A stretch of 64,000 bases of DNA from Staphylococcus sp. Marseille-Q5304 (lineage in GTDB: Bacteria; Bacillota; Bacilli; Staphylococcales; Staphylococcaceae): positions 1,178,001 to 1,242,000 of the forward strand of contig NZ_CALSFP010000001.1 in NCBI RefSeq assembly GCF_943737015.1, given 5' to 3'. Under the pieces are notes generated by a model. That model was not told the origin of the DNA, did not search any database, and saw nothing but the letters and a program-made list of their open reading frames with translations. The stretch's first letter is position 1. Each line of letters opens with the position of its first letter. This document shows positions 48,582 through 59,965 of the stretch, piece by piece. Position numbers and translations under genes: made by a program.

Positions 48582-49811
48582 TTATTTCTCAGCGTTTTCA
48601 TCTTGATCAGTAGCTTCAGCTGTTTCGTGCTCTTCAGTTGTTTCAGTGTCGTCATTCGCTTGCTCTTCTGTTAATTCTGACTCATCTGATTCTGAGTGAA
48701 TATCATGAGATGATGCAAATGCTTCGCTTTCGCTGTCTTCCATTTCTAACTCATCGTTAGGATAAATCCCTTCTTCACGTGCATCTGATTCTGATTTGAT
48801 ATCAATCTTCCAACCTGTTAATTTTGCAGCTAGTCGTGCATTTTGACCACGTTTACCAATTGCTAATGATAATTGATAATCAGGGACAACAACGATTGTT
48901 GATTGATTTTCTTCATCAACAATGACTTGTAATACTTGGGATGGGCTTAATGCATTTTTAACGAAAATCTTAGGATCATCATTCCATTGAACAATATCAA
49001 TTTTTTCGCCACCAAGTTCTTCAACAACCGCTTCAACGCGTACACCTTTTGAACCTACACAAGCACCTACTGCATCGATGTCTGGGTTATCTGCATGAAC
49101 ACTTATCTTAGAACGGTCTCCAGCTTCACGAGCTACAGATTTCACGATAACAGTACCATCAAATATTTCTGGTACTTCTTGTTCAAATAAACGCTTTAAC
49201 AAACCAGGATGACTTCGAGACACATAGATTTGAGGTCCTTTTGTTGTTTGTTCTACTTTATTTACATAAACTTTGATTCTTTCATTCGGAATGTATTTTT
49301 CATTTGGACTTCTTTCCGCTTCTGATAATACCGCTTCTGTACGGCCTAAATTTACGTAAACATAGCGGTGGTCAACTCTATCAATTAATCCAGTCATGAT
49401 GTCTTCTTCTTTATCGATAAATTCATCATAAAGAATTTCGCGTTCAGCATCACGTAAACGTTGCATAACAGCTTGTTTCGCTGCTTGAGCACCGACACGA
49501 CCAAAATCACTTGGTGTAACGTCTTCTTCATAAATATCTCCTACTTCATAAGCAGGGTTACGCACTAAAGCAGTACTTAAGTCAACCTCATCACGATTGT
49601 CGAATACTTCTTCAACGACTTCTTTTCGTGCGACAATTTTGAACGTACCTTCATCCATGTTTAACTCAACACGTACGTTTCGCGCACTATCATAATTTTT
49701 CTTATAGGCAGTAATTAACGCTGCTTCAATAGCATCGATTAACACTTCTCTTGGAATTTTCTTCTCTTTTTCTAAATATTCAGTAGCTAACAATAATTCA
49801 TTACTTGACAC
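48582..49811 (-). CDS. nusA: Transcription termination/antitermination factor NusA
   Basis: NusA binds RNA polymerase and nascent RNA, stimulates pausing and intrinsic termination, and takes part in antitermination. The 409-residue protein has an N-terminal RNAP-binding domain, an S1 domain (GLIDRVDHRYVYVNLGRTEAVLS, near 140), and KH1/KH2 (VGACVGSKGVRVEAVVEELGGEKIDIV; LAIGKRGQNARLAAKLTG). The C-terminal roughly 50 residues are acidic low-complexity (Glu, Asp, Ser, Thr). Its own leader contains a terminator, so autoregulation is likely (see 50325-50352). Confidence 0.97.
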   Translation of the reverse strand: MSSNELLLATEYLEKEKKIPREVLIDAIEAALITAYKKNYDSARNVRVELNMDEGTFKIVARKEVVEEVFDNRDEVDLSTALVRNPAYEVGDIYEEDVTPSDFGRVGAQAAKQAVMQRLRDAEREILYDEFIDKEEDIMTGLIDRVDHRYVYVNLGRTEAVLSEAERSPNEKYIPNERIKVYVNKVEQTTKGPQIYVSRSHPGLLKRLFEQEVPEIFDGTVIVKSVAREAGDRSKISVHADNPDIDAVGACVGSKGVRVEAVVEELGGEKIDIVQWNDDPKIFVKNALSPSQVLQVIVDEENQSTIVVVPDYQLSLAIGKRGQNARLAAKLTGWKIDIKSESDAREEGIYPNDELEMEDSESEAFASSHDIHSESDESELTEEQANDDTETTEEHETAEATDQDENAEK

Positions 49812-49831
49812 AATTAATCCTCCTAATCACG

Positions 49832-50299
49832 TTAAATCATAACAGCATGACGTGCTTTAGCGATTTTATTTCTTGGAATTGTAACTTTTTTCTTTTTAGA
49901 TTTCTCTTTAACTTCCATCACAATTGAATCGTCTTCAACTGATTGCAGAATACCTAGCCACTCTTTTGCACCTTCAATTGGAGCATATAATGAAACATAT
50001 ACAGGGTTATTGACTGCATTTTGAAAATCTTTTTCCTTTTTAATAGGTCTCTCCGCACCTGGAGATGCTACATCAAGATAGTACATCTCTTGAATTGGAT
50101 CTTCAGCATCCATGACTTCACTAATTTTTTCAGATGCTAAAGTACAATCATTTAAATCTACGCCGCCTTCTTTATCAATTGCTACACGTAAAAAACGATC
50201 TTTTCCTTCTTTTGTAAATTCAACATCAACCAATTCGAAATTCAATTCATCCAACACTGGTTCAATCATTGCTTCAATTTGCTCAGTTAATTTATTCAT
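49832..50299 (-). CDS. rimP: Ribosome maturation factor RimP
   Basis: A 155-residue factor for 30S subunit maturation (binding of S12 and other proteins to 16S rRNA). The family pattern EALIEPVL-like start MNKLTEQIEAMIEPVLDEL, FLRVAIDKEGGVDLNDC and YYLDVASPGAERPIKKEKDF is present. AGGAGG is 5 nt from the ATG. It is the first gene of rimP-nusA-rnpM-ylxQ-infB, behind a promoter and a leader terminator. Confidence 0.96.
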   Translation of the reverse strand: MNKLTEQIEAMIEPVLDELNFELVDVEFTKEGKDRFLRVAIDKEGGVDLNDCTLASEKISEVMDAEDPIQEMYYLDVASPGAERPIKKEKDFQNAVNNPVYVSLYAPIEGAKEWLGILQSVEDDSIVMEVKEKSKKKKVTIPRNKIAKARHAVMI

Positions 50300-50324
50300 G
50301 CTGACCTCCTTTTATGGCAAATAG

Positions 50325-50352
50325 AAAAGAGCGGGAAAATACCCCACTCTTT
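50325..50352 (-). promoter_or_regulatory. Leader terminator/attenuator of the rimP-nusA operon
   Basis: In the minus-strand RNA, AAAGAG and CTCTTT close a stem with a GGGG/CCC inner part around TATTTT (an A/C mismatch between), followed by TTTTCTATTTG and 10 nt later by the rimP ribosome binding site. A promoter starts transcription only about 25 nt upstream, so the hairpin is in the operon leader. It also terminates transcripts from polC. Confidence 0.8.
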
Positions 50353-50382
50353 CTGCCTGAGTCTAATTTTTTAAGCACGTTT

Positions 50383-50411
50383 ATTATATCACATGTTATT
50401 GCGCTGTACAA
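50383..50411 (-). promoter_or_regulatory. Promoter of the rimP-nusA-infB operon
   Basis: On the minus strand, TTGTAC, a 17-nt spacer and a perfect TATAAT, in the 150-nt gap between polC and rimP. The start point should be near 50376. Confidence 0.82.
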
Positions 50412-50449
50412 ATGCGCACACGATCTATGATAAAACATGTGCTTTTTAT

Positions 50450-53400
50450 CTACATATCAAAAATAGAAAGTTGTGCTTTCTCAGGTAAATCTGGTAATGA
50501 ACCTAGTTCATCTAAATAATCAATAACTTTTTGTGACAGACCTGCTTTTTTATTTAATTCCTCTTTTGATAAGAATGGTCCTTCGTCTCTCGCATCTACA
50601 ATTCTTTGTGCAACATTTTCACCGAGACCAGGAACTGCAATAAATGGCGGAATTAACGTATCGCCTTCTATGATAAAGTCATACGCTTTACTCTTTTCTA
50701 AACTGATAGGTTGAATACGAAATCCACGTTGTGCCATTTCATTCACTAATTCAAGTACGGTTAACGTGTCTTTTTCCTTTTTAGATAAATCCATATAACG
50801 ACCATACATCTCTTTCACAGTGTTACGGATACTTTCTTTATCCTTTATCATTGAAATAAGATCAAAGTCAGAAGCACGCACTGTAAAATAACTAGCATAA
50901 TAATAAAGTGGATAATGCACTTTGAAATATGCAATACGTACAGCCATCAATACATATGCAGCCGCGTGGGCTTTAGGGAACATGTATTTAATCTTTCTAC
51001 ATGAATCGAGATACCAATCAGGAACATCATTCCCTACCATGGCTTCAACCATTTCATCAGTTAAACCTCTACCTTTACGTACGAATTCCATTGTTTTAAA
51101 GGCTAACGGTGGTTCAATTCCATTATACATAAGATATACCATAATATCGTCACGACAACATATAACGCTCGATAAGTCACAAGTGCCTGAGCGAATAAGG
51201 TCTTGGGCGTTACCTAACCATACGTCTGTACCATGTGATAACCCTGATATACGTACCAATTCAGAGAAAGAAGTTGGTTTCGTATCTTCTAACATTTGAC
51301 GCACGAAACCTGTACCGAACTCAGGTACACCAAAAGTTCCAGTCTTACAAAGTATTTCATCTTCTGTAACACCTAAAGACTCTGGAGAACTGAAGATGCC
51401 CATTGTTTCTTTATCATCTACCGGTATTGTCTTTGGATCTATACCAGATAAATCTTGCAACATACGAATCATAGTAGGGTCATCGTGTCCGAGTATATCT
51501 AGTTTCAATACGTTGTCATGAATAGAATGGAAATCGAAGTGTGTCGTTTTCCATGCTGAAGATTGATCATCAGCAGGATATTGTACTGGTGTGAAATCAT
51601 AAATATCCATATAATCAGGTACAACGATAATACCACCAGGGTGTTGCCCAGTAGTTCTTTTGACGCCTGTACAACCTTTAACTAATCGATCAACTTCAGC
51701 TCCACGTTTATGAATGCCTTGATCGTTGAGATAGCCTTTTACGAAACCAAATGCCGTCTTTTCAGCTACTGTACCTATCGTACCAGCTCTAAACACTTTA
51801 TCTTCACCGAATAATTCTTTCGTATAATTATGAGCATGTGGTTGGTATTCACCACTAAAGTTTAAGTCGATATCAGGTACTTTATCTCCTTTGAATCCTA
51901 AGAACGTTTCGAAAGGAATATCTTGCCCTTCTTTAATTAATTCAGTACCACATGTTTCACATTTTTTATCAGGTAAATCAAAACCTGACCCGACAGAACC
52001 ATCGTCAAAAAATTCACTCGTTTTACAGTGAGGACATATATAATGTGGTGGTAAAGGATTGACTTCTGTAATTTCAGTCATCGTCGCTACGAAACTCGAA
52101 CCAACCGAACCACGAGAACCAACTAAATAACCATCATCTAATGATTTTTTAACCAGGCGTTGTGAAATTAAGTAAATAACTGAAAATCCATTTCCGATAA
52201 TACTTTCTAATTCTTTCTCTAATCGATCGATAACGATTTGTGGTAAGTCTTCACCATATAGTGCTTTCGCATTAGAATAACTCAATTCACGAATTTCCTC
52301 GTTTGCGCCATCCATTCTAGGGGTGTAAAGTTCATCTTTAATCGGAACGACACGTTCTATACGATCTGCTAAAGCATTCGTATTTTTCACAACGACTTCA
52401 TTTGCTTTTTCTTCACCTAAGAAATGGAATTCATCTAACATTTCATCTGTTGTTCTAAAATGTGCGTCAGGTAAAGTTGTACGGTTCAATGGATTACCTG
52501 GTTGAGATGCAATTAAAATCTTACGTGCAATAGCATCATGTTCATGTAAAAAATGCGCATTCCCTGTAGCAATAACTGGGATATCATTGACGCTACCCGC
52601 TTCGATTAATCGATCATAGATTTCATGTAATGTATCAGTATCACGTACGAGTTCGCGGTCAATTAAATCTTGATAAAGTGCAGGTGGTTGTATTTCTATA
52701 AAATCATAGTATTTAGCAATGCGTTCAACTTGAGATTGATCTTTTTGCATCACTGCAGTAAACACTTCACCTTCATCACATGCTGAACCTACAAGGATAC
52801 CTTCACGATATTCATTCATTAATGAACGCGGTATTCTAGGCGTTCTATAATAATATTTAACTAATGAATCGCTGACGATTTTAAATAAGTTCTTCAAACC
52901 TTGTTGGTTTTGGACAATGAGATTGACATGGGTAGGACGAGCACGCTTATAAGCATCTTCATTCGAAAGTGACTGATTAATGTCTTGGTGATTGTATACT
53001 TCAAGCTCTTCTAACTGTTTAAGCATTTTGATAAAAATGTATGCTGTCGCTTCCGTATCATAAATCGCACGGTGGTGTTGCGTAAGTTCTACACCGTATT
53101 TCTTAGCTAAGAAATTTAATCCATGTTTACCAAACTCAGTGTTTATCGTACGTGATAGCTCTAACGTATCGATAACTCCATTTGTCGATTCACCAAGGCC
53201 AACACTTTCATATCCTGTATCTATAAAGCCCATATCGAAAGAAGCATTATGAGCTACGAAAATGGCATCGCCAACCCATTCCTTAAATTCTGTTAACACT
53301 TCGTCAATTTCTGGTGCATCGACTAGCATATCGTCTGTAATATGCGTTAAGTTTTTAATCGTTTCAGATAGACGTTCGTGTGGATTACTAAAGCGTTCGA

Positions 53401-54766
53401 ATTTATCTACTATCTCACCATCTTCAACTTTAACGGCTGCGAGTTCGATAATTTTGTCGTATTGGTTGGATAAACCCGTTGTCTCGACGTCAAAAACAAC
53501 ATATGTTGCTGATTTCAGGTTACGGTCTTTGGGCTTATAGGCAATTGGCACGCCGTCGTCAACGAGCATACCTTCCATACCGTAAATCATTTTTATATCA
53601 TTTTTTTCAGCTGCTGCATGGGCATCTGGAAATGCTTGAACAACATTATGATCCGTCACAGCTATTGCCTGGTGGCCCCATTTAGCTGCTTGCTCAACGT
53701 ATGAACTGATATTCGGTATACCATCCATTTGACTCATTGAAGAATGCAAGTGAAATTCTACGCGCTTTTCTTCAGCCTTATCTTGTTTAGGATTTTTCTT
53801 TATTTCCTCAATATCAGACATCATCATCACGAGATCACGCACGAATGTATCTTCTTCAATACGTCCTTGTGCACGTACCCATTTTCCTACACTCAGTGCT
53901 TTGAGATGATCTAAGTCATCTTTATTTTTACGTGTGAACATTTTTAATACGAGTGAGTCCGTATAATCAGTAACTTTAAGTTCTACAATATGACGTCCAC
54001 TTTTTAGTTCTTTAAGATTAATATCAAAAATAACACCTTCAACTGCTACTTTAAATTCTTCTTCTAAGATAGACTCAATCGGACGTACATTTTCAATTTG
54101 AATTGGTTTTCCAATCTGACATTTTGATACTGAACTTTCGTTATTATCTTGTTGTTTGGCTTTTTCAGCTTTCATTTTTTCTAATTTCTCAGTTGCTTCG
54201 CGGGCACTTTTTTGATCTTCTTCTTGAATATGTGCTTCTAGTGATGCTAAATTTTCGTCATTTTCTGTATCATCTGTTTCAAAAATAACTTGGTTAATGT
54301 CAAAACCACACTTCTTATAAGCATCTGTTAAATGACCATTACATGCTTTATCAAAATGTTGACGTTCGATATCATTTTGACAAACAACCTTTAAAACATT
54401 TCCAGACATGATTAATTTCTTTTGTTTTAACTGCCCTTTCACTTTTGGTGACAGTTGTGTTTGATCGATACAATGACTGAAATATTTTATCGCTAGCTCA
54501 TCTTGAGGTGTCGTATCACGTACAGAAATATTATAATCAACTTCCGCAATTGGACTGAACTCTTCTTTAACTGCATGGGTAAACAGTAAATAATCTTCTA
54601 CTGATAAAAAATATGGAAACACAAATTGAAACAGCCATGTGCGTTTAGATGTCGACACATCTACACGTGTTAATTCGCTCTGTTCGATAAATGAGGCATC
54701 TAACTGATTTTCCATTTTAATTTGATCTACAAGTACTTTAAATTTTTCCTGATTTGTCATTGTCAT
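50450..54766 (-). CDS. polC: DNA polymerase III, alpha subunit PolC type
   Basis: PolC is the replicative polymerase of low-GC Gram-positives with an internal proofreading exonuclease. The 1438-residue protein has an N-terminal domain and OB-fold, a PHP domain split by the exonuclease (VEFHLHSSMSQMDG and AVTDHNVV near 340-385), a DEDD exonuclease starting at YVVFDVETTGL near 420, the polymerase core with VPDIDLNFSG near 965, a zinc-binding CPHC...CETC segment near 910-940, and a C-terminal beta-clamp motif QLSIF at the very end. The ATG at 54766 is chosen; AGGTGG is 8 nt upstream, and a GTG at 54778 is inside that site. The length equals S. aureus PolC as I remember it. Confidence 0.97.
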   Translation of the reverse strand: MTMTNQEKFKVLVDQIKMENQLDASFIEQSELTRVDVSTSKRTWLFQFVFPYFLSVEDYLLFTHAVKEEFSPIAEVDYNISVRDTTPQDELAIKYFSHCIDQTQLSPKVKGQLKQKKLIMSGNVLKVVCQNDIERQHFDKACNGHLTDAYKKCGFDINQVIFETDDTENDENLASLEAHIQEEDQKSAREATEKLEKMKAEKAKQQDNNESSVSKCQIGKPIQIENVRPIESILEEEFKVAVEGVIFDINLKELKSGRHIVELKVTDYTDSLVLKMFTRKNKDDLDHLKALSVGKWVRAQGRIEEDTFVRDLVMMMSDIEEIKKNPKQDKAEEKRVEFHLHSSMSQMDGIPNISSYVEQAAKWGHQAIAVTDHNVVQAFPDAHAAAEKNDIKMIYGMEGMLVDDGVPIAYKPKDRNLKSATYVVFDVETTGLSNQYDKIIELAAVKVEDGEIVDKFERFSNPHERLSETIKNLTHITDDMLVDAPEIDEVLTEFKEWVGDAIFVAHNASFDMGFIDTGYESVGLGESTNGVIDTLELSRTINTEFGKHGLNFLAKKYGVELTQHHRAIYDTEATAYIFIKMLKQLEELEVYNHQDINQSLSNEDAYKRARPTHVNLIVQNQQGLKNLFKIVSDSLVKYYYRTPRIPRSLMNEYREGILVGSACDEGEVFTAVMQKDQSQVERIAKYYDFIEIQPPALYQDLIDRELVRDTDTLHEIYDRLIEAGSVNDIPVIATGNAHFLHEHDAIARKILIASQPGNPLNRTTLPDAHFRTTDEMLDEFHFLGEEKANEVVVKNTNALADRIERVVPIKDELYTPRMDGANEEIRELSYSNAKALYGEDLPQIVIDRLEKELESIIGNGFSVIYLISQRLVKKSLDDGYLVGSRGSVGSSFVATMTEITEVNPLPPHYICPHCKTSEFFDDGSVGSGFDLPDKKCETCGTELIKEGQDIPFETFLGFKGDKVPDIDLNFSGEYQPHAHNYTKELFGEDKVFRAGTIGTVAEKTAFGFVKGYLNDQGIHKRGAEVDRLVKGCTGVKRTTGQHPGGIIVVPDYMDIYDFTPVQYPADDQSSAWKTTHFDFHSIHDNVLKLDILGHDDPTMIRMLQDLSGIDPKTIPVDDKETMGIFSSPESLGVTEDEILCKTGTFGVPEFGTGFVRQMLEDTKPTSFSELVRISGLSHGTDVWLGNAQDLIRSGTCDLSSVICCRDDIMVYLMYNGIEPPLAFKTMEFVRKGRGLTDEMVEAMVGNDVPDWYLDSCRKIKYMFPKAHAAAYVLMAVRIAYFKVHYPLYYYASYFTVRASDFDLISMIKDKESIRNTVKEMYGRYMDLSKKEKDTLTVLELVNEMAQRGFRIQPISLEKSKAYDFIIEGDTLIPPFIAVPGLGENVAQRIVDARDEGPFLSKEELNKKAGLSQKVIDYLDELGSLPDLPEKAQLSIFDM

Positions 54767-54920
54767 GACATGAACCACCTAACTTTCAATAACACTACAC
54801 TTTTTCAATATTTGTATGGGTCTCGGCTATGTATTTATACAAGTTCTATAATATTATGTTTATTTCTAAATATCTAATAGTTAAACTTAAGTTCTAATTT
54901 CGTCCACTTTTCAAAATAGT

Positions 54921-54997
54921 AAGAGGTTAGGACGATAGCATTGTATTCAAACTATACGGTGTTTGAATCAATTTGCAGAACTTTGTCCCAACCTCTT
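54921..54997 (-). terminator. Terminator of proS with a two-part stem
   Basis: An outer stem AAGAGGTT-A-GGAC / GTCC-C-AACCTCTT (one mismatch) encloses a second stem ATTCAAAC / GTTTGAAT with an 8-nt loop. It lies 60 nt after proS and is followed on the minus strand by ACTATTTTG. The outer arm GAGGTTGGGACAAAG resembles the GAGGCTGGGACA arm of the intergenic repeat at 24874. Confidence 0.8.
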
Positions 54998-55056
54998 AAA
55001 CCTGTTCAATCTAGATCACAAAATGAATTTGAATATTAAATTTGAGTATATAAATT

Positions 55057-56736
55057 TTAGATATAATTTACTAATTGATCCACATGAACATCTTCGCTAT
55101 CACCTGTATCACGTCGTTTCACTTCCACGATACCTTCTGAAGCATTTTTTCCAACAACGATACGGATTGGTAATCCAATTAAGTCTGCGTCATTGAATTT
55201 CACACCTGCACGTTCTTTTCTATCATCATAAAGTACTTGATAACTTTCTTTAATCTGTGCATAGAGTTGGTCTGCTAATTCACGTTGATCATCTTTTTTA
55301 GGGTTAATAGTGATTAAGTGCACATCATATGGTGTCACTGATTTTGGCCAAATGATACCATTTTCGTCACTGTTTTGTTCAACAATGGCACTTAATGTTC
55401 TTGAAACCCCAATACCATAACAACCCATTAATAGTGATTGAGCTCTTCCTTGATTATCTAAAATCGTAGCATTCATTGACTCAGAATATTTTTTACCTAA
55501 TTTAAAGACTTGGCCTACTTCAATACCTTCTGCAAAATGCGCTTCACCTGAACCATCTGCGAGAGGTTCACCTTCTAAAATAAATCTGAAGTCTCCAAAG
55601 GCTTCTACCTCAAAGTCTCTTCCAACATTCGCATTCAATAAGTGATATCCATCTTCATTAGCACCTACAACGATATTATTTAAGTCTTGTATATAGTTAT
55701 CAGCGTATACTTTAATATCTTTGTCAAAGACTGGACCTAGTGATCCAGGTTTCGCACCTAATAAGTTCACTATTTCATCTTCAGTAGCAAATTCGATATT
55801 ATCAGTTTCGAAATAACTCTTAAGTTTCACATCATTTATTTCATGGTGACCACGAATTAGGACCATAATAAATTCTCCCTCGACTTTAAACACCATTGAT
55901 TTTGTCGTTTCGTCTAATGGTTTTTCTAAAAAGTCTGCTAGTGCTTGTGCTGTCTTCACGTCTGGTGTTGCTACTTTAGTTAACGATTGGATTTCATCGT
56001 GTTTTTCATTTGGACTATAAACAACTTCCGCTTTTTCGATATTCGCAGCGTAATCACTTTGCTGACTGTAAACGATGGTGTCTTCACCGATTTCACTTAA
56101 TGCCATAAATTCATGTGTATGACTACCTCCAATTGCACCTGAATCAGCTACTACAGGTCGTGCATTTAATCCAACTCTACTAAATATACGTTTATACGCA
56201 TCATACATTTGTTGATAAGCTTCATCCAATGACGTTTCGTCAGCATGGAACGAATAAGCATCTTTCATAATGAATTCTCTACCACGGAGTAAACCGAAGC
56301 GCGGACGTTTTTCATCTCTATATTTAGACTGGATTTGGAATAAAGTTAATGGCAGTTGTTTATACGATTTAAGTTCATCACGTACGAGTGACGTCACGAC
56401 TTCTTCATGTGTTGGACCTAAAGCAAATTCACGACCATTGCGATCTTTTAAACGCATAAGTTCAGGACCATATGCATTCCAACGCCCTGATTCTTCCCAA
56501 AGTTCAGATTGTTGTAATGCCGGCATTAATATTTCTACCGCATCAATATTTTCCATTTCTTCTCTAATAATTGCTTCAATATTGTTTAACACCTTTGTAG
56601 CGAGAGGTAAATAACTGTAAATACCACTCGTGCTTTGTTTAATAAGTCCGCCTTTTAATAATAAACTGTGACTTCGCGCTTCTGCACCAGCTGGTTCTTC
56701 TTTCATAGTTGGTATAAACACTTTGGATTGTTTCAT
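55057..56736 (-). CDS. proS: Prolyl-tRNA synthetase
   Basis: A class II synthetase that charges tRNA-Pro. The 559-residue bacterial-type (ProRS I) enzyme has motif 1 ([19 protein letters not shown]), motif 2 ([24 protein letters not shown]), an editing insertion (about 225-400) that hydrolyses Ala-tRNA-Pro, motif 3 ([11 protein letters not shown]) and a C-terminal anticodon-binding domain ([14 protein letters not shown] and the [14 protein letters not shown] strand). It starts 18 nt after rseP, with no room for a T-box, so amino-acid-responsive control would have to come from the upstream transcript. Confidence 0.97.
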   Translation of the reverse strand: MKQSKVFIPTMKEEPAGAEARSHSLLLKGGLIKQSTSGIYSYLPLATKVLNNIEAIIREEMENIDAVEILMPALQQSELWEESGRWNAYGPELMRLKDRNGREFALGPTHEEVVTSLVRDELKSYKQLPLTLFQIQSKYRDEKRPRFGLLRGREFIMKDAYSFHADETSLDEAYQQMYDAYKRIFSRVGLNARPVVADSGAIGGSHTHEFMALSEIGEDTIVYSQQSDYAANIEKAEVVYSPNEKHDEIQSLTKVATPDVKTAQALADFLEKPLDETTKSMVFKVEGEFIMVLIRGHHEINDVKLKSYFETDNIEFATEDEIVNLLGAKPGSLGPVFDKDIKVYADNYIQDLNNIVVGANEDGYHLLNANVGRDFEVEAFGDFRFILEGEPLADGSGEAHFAEGIEVGQVFKLGKKYSESMNATILDNQGRAQSLLMGCYGIGVSRTLSAIVEQNSDENGIIWPKSVTPYDVHLITINPKKDDQRELADQLYAQIKESYQVLYDDRKERAGVKFNDADLIGLPIRIVVGKNASEGIVEVKRRDTGDSEDVHVDQLVNYI

Positions 56737-56754
56737 GCTTATAAATCCCCTTTC

Positions 56755-58041
56755 TTATAAGAAATAGCGTTGGATATCATTCCATGTTACGAGCACCATT
56801 AAAATTAAAACGAATATTGCGCCTACAGCAATAATGGCTGTCTCGGCCTTTTTGTTTAATGGCTTTCTAAATATAGCTTCATAAAATACGAATAAAATAC
56901 GTCCACCATCTAATGCTGGAATTGGTAATAAGTTCATTAAACCTAAGTTAACACTTAATAATGCTGTCCAAGAAATTAAATTAATAATACCTGTTTTAAC
57001 GACAGTGTCTACATTATGATAAATACCTACTGGGCCATTCAACATATTCAGTGAGAAGTGTCCCGTAAAGATACTAGCAATCATACCTACAATAGCCGTT
57101 AATACGATTTTTACTGCGAAAATCGTTCTATTAAATCCATCAACGATTGGTTTAAATAATGTATGTTCAGTTGAAGGTTGATAACCTAATAAATATTTTG
57201 TTTCTTTTTGTGTTTTTGATAATTTCACTTCTTCTTTCTTAGGTTTTACGTTAAATGTTTTTTGCTTACCGTCTCTATCAACCGTAAGTTTTACTTTATC
57301 ACCTTTGCTTTTCTTAAGTGCGTTACTAATAGCGTCTTGATCATTTGTCTTTTTGTTATCTATTTTAACAATCTTATCTCCTGATTTTAATCCTGCATGT
57401 TCGGCTGGAGAGTCTTTACCTACTTTATCCACGCCATTCGTAGGAGTACCTTGGAAATAAGCTAAACCAATAAATAAAACGAGCGCTAGTAAAAAGTTAA
57501 ATAACGGACCGGCAAATAGTGTTAAAAATTTCTGGAAAGGCTTTTTGTGAGTGAATTGACGATCTCTTGGGGCAATTTGAATCAAACTACCATTTTCTAC
57601 ATAATACGCTTTCTTAGCAATTGAATAATGATGTCTTTCTTGGTCATATGACGTGACACCTTCCACAAATAAATCATCTTTAAAATCACATGATTTCACT
57701 TCGATTGCTTCAATTTGTTGGAATTTGTGTTGATCGTCTAAAATAATATGAGTAATTTCATCTTTATCATTAACTTTGATTTTTACGTGCATACCTGGTT
57801 TGACGAGTGGTTCTTCTAAACCATCACCAGCCATACGTACGTAACCACCTACTGGTAATAAGCGAATTGTATATAATGTTTCATTCTTTCTAAAGCTAAA
57901 TATTTTAGGTCCCATACCAATCGCAAACTCTGGACACATAATCCCTGCGCGTTTAGCGAAAAACATATGCCCATATTCATGCACTGATACAAGCAAACCA
58001 AAAACAATAATAAAAGCAACAATTGTTACAAGAAAACTCAA
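56755..58041 (-). CDS. rseP: Site-2 intramembrane metalloprotease RseP/RasP
   Basis: A 428-residue polytopic membrane protease that cleaves transmembrane segments of anti-sigma factors and leftover signal peptides. The zinc motif HEYGH (21-25) lies in the first membrane helix, and the third ligand motif is ALDGGRILF near 385. One PDZ domain ([26 protein letters not shown]) lies between. The N-terminal region between the first helix and the PDZ domain is longer than in E. coli, as usual in Firmicutes. It follows cdsA by about 255 nt and precedes proS. Confidence 0.95.
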   Translation of the reverse strand: MSFLVTIVAFIIVFGLLVSVHEYGHMFFAKRAGIMCPEFAIGMGPKIFSFRKNETLYTIRLLPVGGYVRMAGDGLEEPLVKPGMHVKIKVNDKDEITHIILDDQHKFQQIEAIEVKSCDFKDDLFVEGVTSYDQERHHYSIAKKAYYVENGSLIQIAPRDRQFTHKKPFQKFLTLFAGPLFNFLLALVLFIGLAYFQGTPTNGVDKVGKDSPAEHAGLKSGDKIVKIDNKKTNDQDAISNALKKSKGDKVKLTVDRDGKQKTFNVKPKKEEVKLSKTQKETKYLLGYQPSTEHTLFKPIVDGFNRTIFAVKIVLTAIVGMIASIFTGHFSLNMLNGPVGIYHNVDTVVKTGIINLISWTALLSVNLGLMNLLPIPALDGGRILFVFYEAIFRKPLNKKAETAIIAVGAIFVLILMVLVTWNDIQRYFL

Positions 58042-58295
58042 TTAAATACACCTCATATTTTATATTAAACTTGGCAATTCGTTAAATTGATATATTCACC
58101 AATAAACATACCATATTTTATGTAAATATCTGTAGTTCATATATACATGAATTCATTTCAATTTACTACTAAAAGCTATCTGAAAACTCTATTTCATTTA
58201 ACAAAAGGAGTTAAGAGACAAATTCAATTAATATTTAACAGTGAAATTATCCCATTAATTCCTATATAAAATCATATCTCATTGTATTGTTTATA

Positions 58296-59078
58296 TTACA
58301 TTTGTATCAATAGAATATTTAATAGTGGTAAAACGAACATAAAACTATCAAATCTATCTAATATCCCACCATGACCTGGCAATAAACGTCCTGAGTCTTT
58401 AACTCCAAAATGACGCTTGAAACCAGATTCAACGAGATCACCCAATTGACCAAACATACTTAAAATAATTGTAAAAATAATTAACAACCAAAGAGGAATA
58501 TTAAAATCTACAAAAATAATCATTACCAATGGTACGGTAATACTACAAATTAGCCCACCAATAAAACCTTCAATCGTTTTATTTGGACTAATCACAGGCC
58601 ACAATTTATGTTTCCCCATCAATCTACCAAAGATATAAGCACCTGTATCCGTTAACCACACTACTAGGAACGCAAACAATATGTATTGTAAACCTTCTTC
58701 ACGTGTTTCATAAAAATACATGAACCCTATACCTACATAGGCAATTGACATTAAACAGAAAGCCGCATCCATAAAGCTAAATCTATTTTTCGATAGCACT
58801 GTATAACTTAACAATACAAAACTCATTCCTATAAGTCCCTTTAATTGTAAGTCACTTACCCATTCGCCTGCATGTTGAGGTAACATAATAATCAACACAC
58901 CAAGTGCACTTATAATACCTGGAATAGATAAAAATTTAATCATATTCATATTTAAAAGCTCTTTTAACCCAATAAAAGCGAGTAAATATGAGAATAAAAT
59001 TAAACTGATGCCTCCCTTCAATAAGAAAGGAAGAAAGACGATAAGTGCAATAATTGCCGTTAAAGTTCTAACTTTCAT
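58296..59078 (-). CDS. cdsA: Phosphatidate cytidylyltransferase
   Basis: CdsA makes CDP-diacylglycerol, the precursor for PgsA and all phospholipids. The 260-residue protein has about eight membrane helices and the CDS signature [20 protein letters not shown] followed by GILDRFDS. The ATG at 59078 has GAGGAG 6 nt upstream and gives the staphylococcal start [15 protein letters not shown]; an earlier ATG at 59147 would overlap uppS. It lies 16 nt after uppS. Confidence 0.96.
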   Translation of the reverse strand: MKVRTLTAIIALIVFLPFLLKGGISLILFSYLLAFIGLKELLNMNMIKFLSIPGIISALGVLIIMLPQHAGEWVSDLQLKGLIGMSFVLLSYTVLSKNRFSFMDAAFCLMSIAYVGIGFMYFYETREEGLQYILFAFLVVWLTDTGAYIFGRLMGKHKLWPVISPNKTIEGFIGGLICSITVPLVMIIFVDFNIPLWLLIIFTIILSMFGQLGDLVESGFKRHFGVKDSGRLLPGHGGILDRFDSFMFVLPLLNILLIQM

Positions 59079-59094
59079 ACTTTTCTCCTCACTA

Positions 59095-59859
59095 TTATAA
59101 TCCACCAAATCTTCTTTGGCGTGATTGATAGATTTTAATACAATCAATTAAATCATGTTTATCAAAATCTGGCCATAATTTTTCATTAAAAATAAATTCG
59201 CTATAAGATGCTTGCCAAATTAAGAAGTTACTTATACGTTGTTCTCCTGAACTTCTTATTAAAAGGTCAGGATCTGGATAATTATGCGTCATTAAATGTT
59301 CGTTGATCATATCTTCTGTTATATCATCACTAGACATTTGATTGGCAGCGAGTTTTTCGTAAATTGATTTTACACTATGTACAATTTCTGCACGTCCGCC
59401 ATAATTGAGTGCAAAGATTAATTTGAGTCCCGTATTATGTTGCGTTTCTACTTTCGCTTTATTAATCGCATTTAAAGTTGAATTAGGTAAGTCTTCAAGA
59501 AATCCAATTGTTTCTACTTTTACATTATTTTCAATTAATTCTGGTAAAAATGTTTTTAAAAAATCGACCGGTAAATTCATTATGTAATTAACTTCACTCT
59601 TAGGTCGCGTCCAATTTTCCGTTGAAAATGCGTAAAGTGTTAAATATTTAATACCTAAATCACTAGCTTCACGTGTAACTTTTTTCACCGTTTGCATACC
59701 TTGATAATGCCCTTTAATACGTGGTAGCTTTCTTTGTTTTGCCCAACGGCCATTACCATCCATGATAATTGCGACATGTTGAGGTATATTATCTAAATCT
59801 AGTTCAATATTGGAGTGATCTGATTCATTTCTTTTTTGCTTTCTTGACTTTTTAAACAT
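59095..59859 (-). CDS. uppS: Undecaprenyl diphosphate synthase
   Basis: UppS makes the C55 lipid carrier for cell-wall and teichoic-acid synthesis by cis-condensation of isopentenyl units on farnesyl diphosphate. The 254-residue protein has a basic N-terminal tail, then [20 protein letters not shown] (catalytic Asp34), [14 protein letters not shown], and the C-terminal [21 protein letters not shown] motif. It is the first gene of uppS-cdsA; the two belong to the same lipid branch. Confidence 0.96.
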   Translation of the reverse strand: MFKKSRKQKRNESDHSNIELDLDNIPQHVAIIMDGNGRWAKQRKLPRIKGHYQGMQTVKKVTREASDLGIKYLTLYAFSTENWTRPKSEVNYIMNLPVDFLKTFLPELIENNVKVETIGFLEDLPNSTLNAINKAKVETQHNTGLKLIFALNYGGRAEIVHSVKSIYEKLAANQMSSDDITEDMINEHLMTHNYPDPDLLIRSSGEQRISNFLIWQASYSEFIFNEKLWPDFDKHDLIDCIKIYQSRQRRFGGL

Positions 59860-59965
59860 GGTATTTCCTCCGAATGTGGTCCTAACTGTTTATTATAAAA
59901 AGTATATAATACATTTAACTATCATTTTATCATAATAGAAATCGTGGTTGAATAAACAAATAAAA

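Noticed and set aside
56737..56754. T-box leader before proS
   Set aside because: The gap to rseP is 18 nt and the rseP upstream region shows no T-box consensus or specifier layout that I can recognise.
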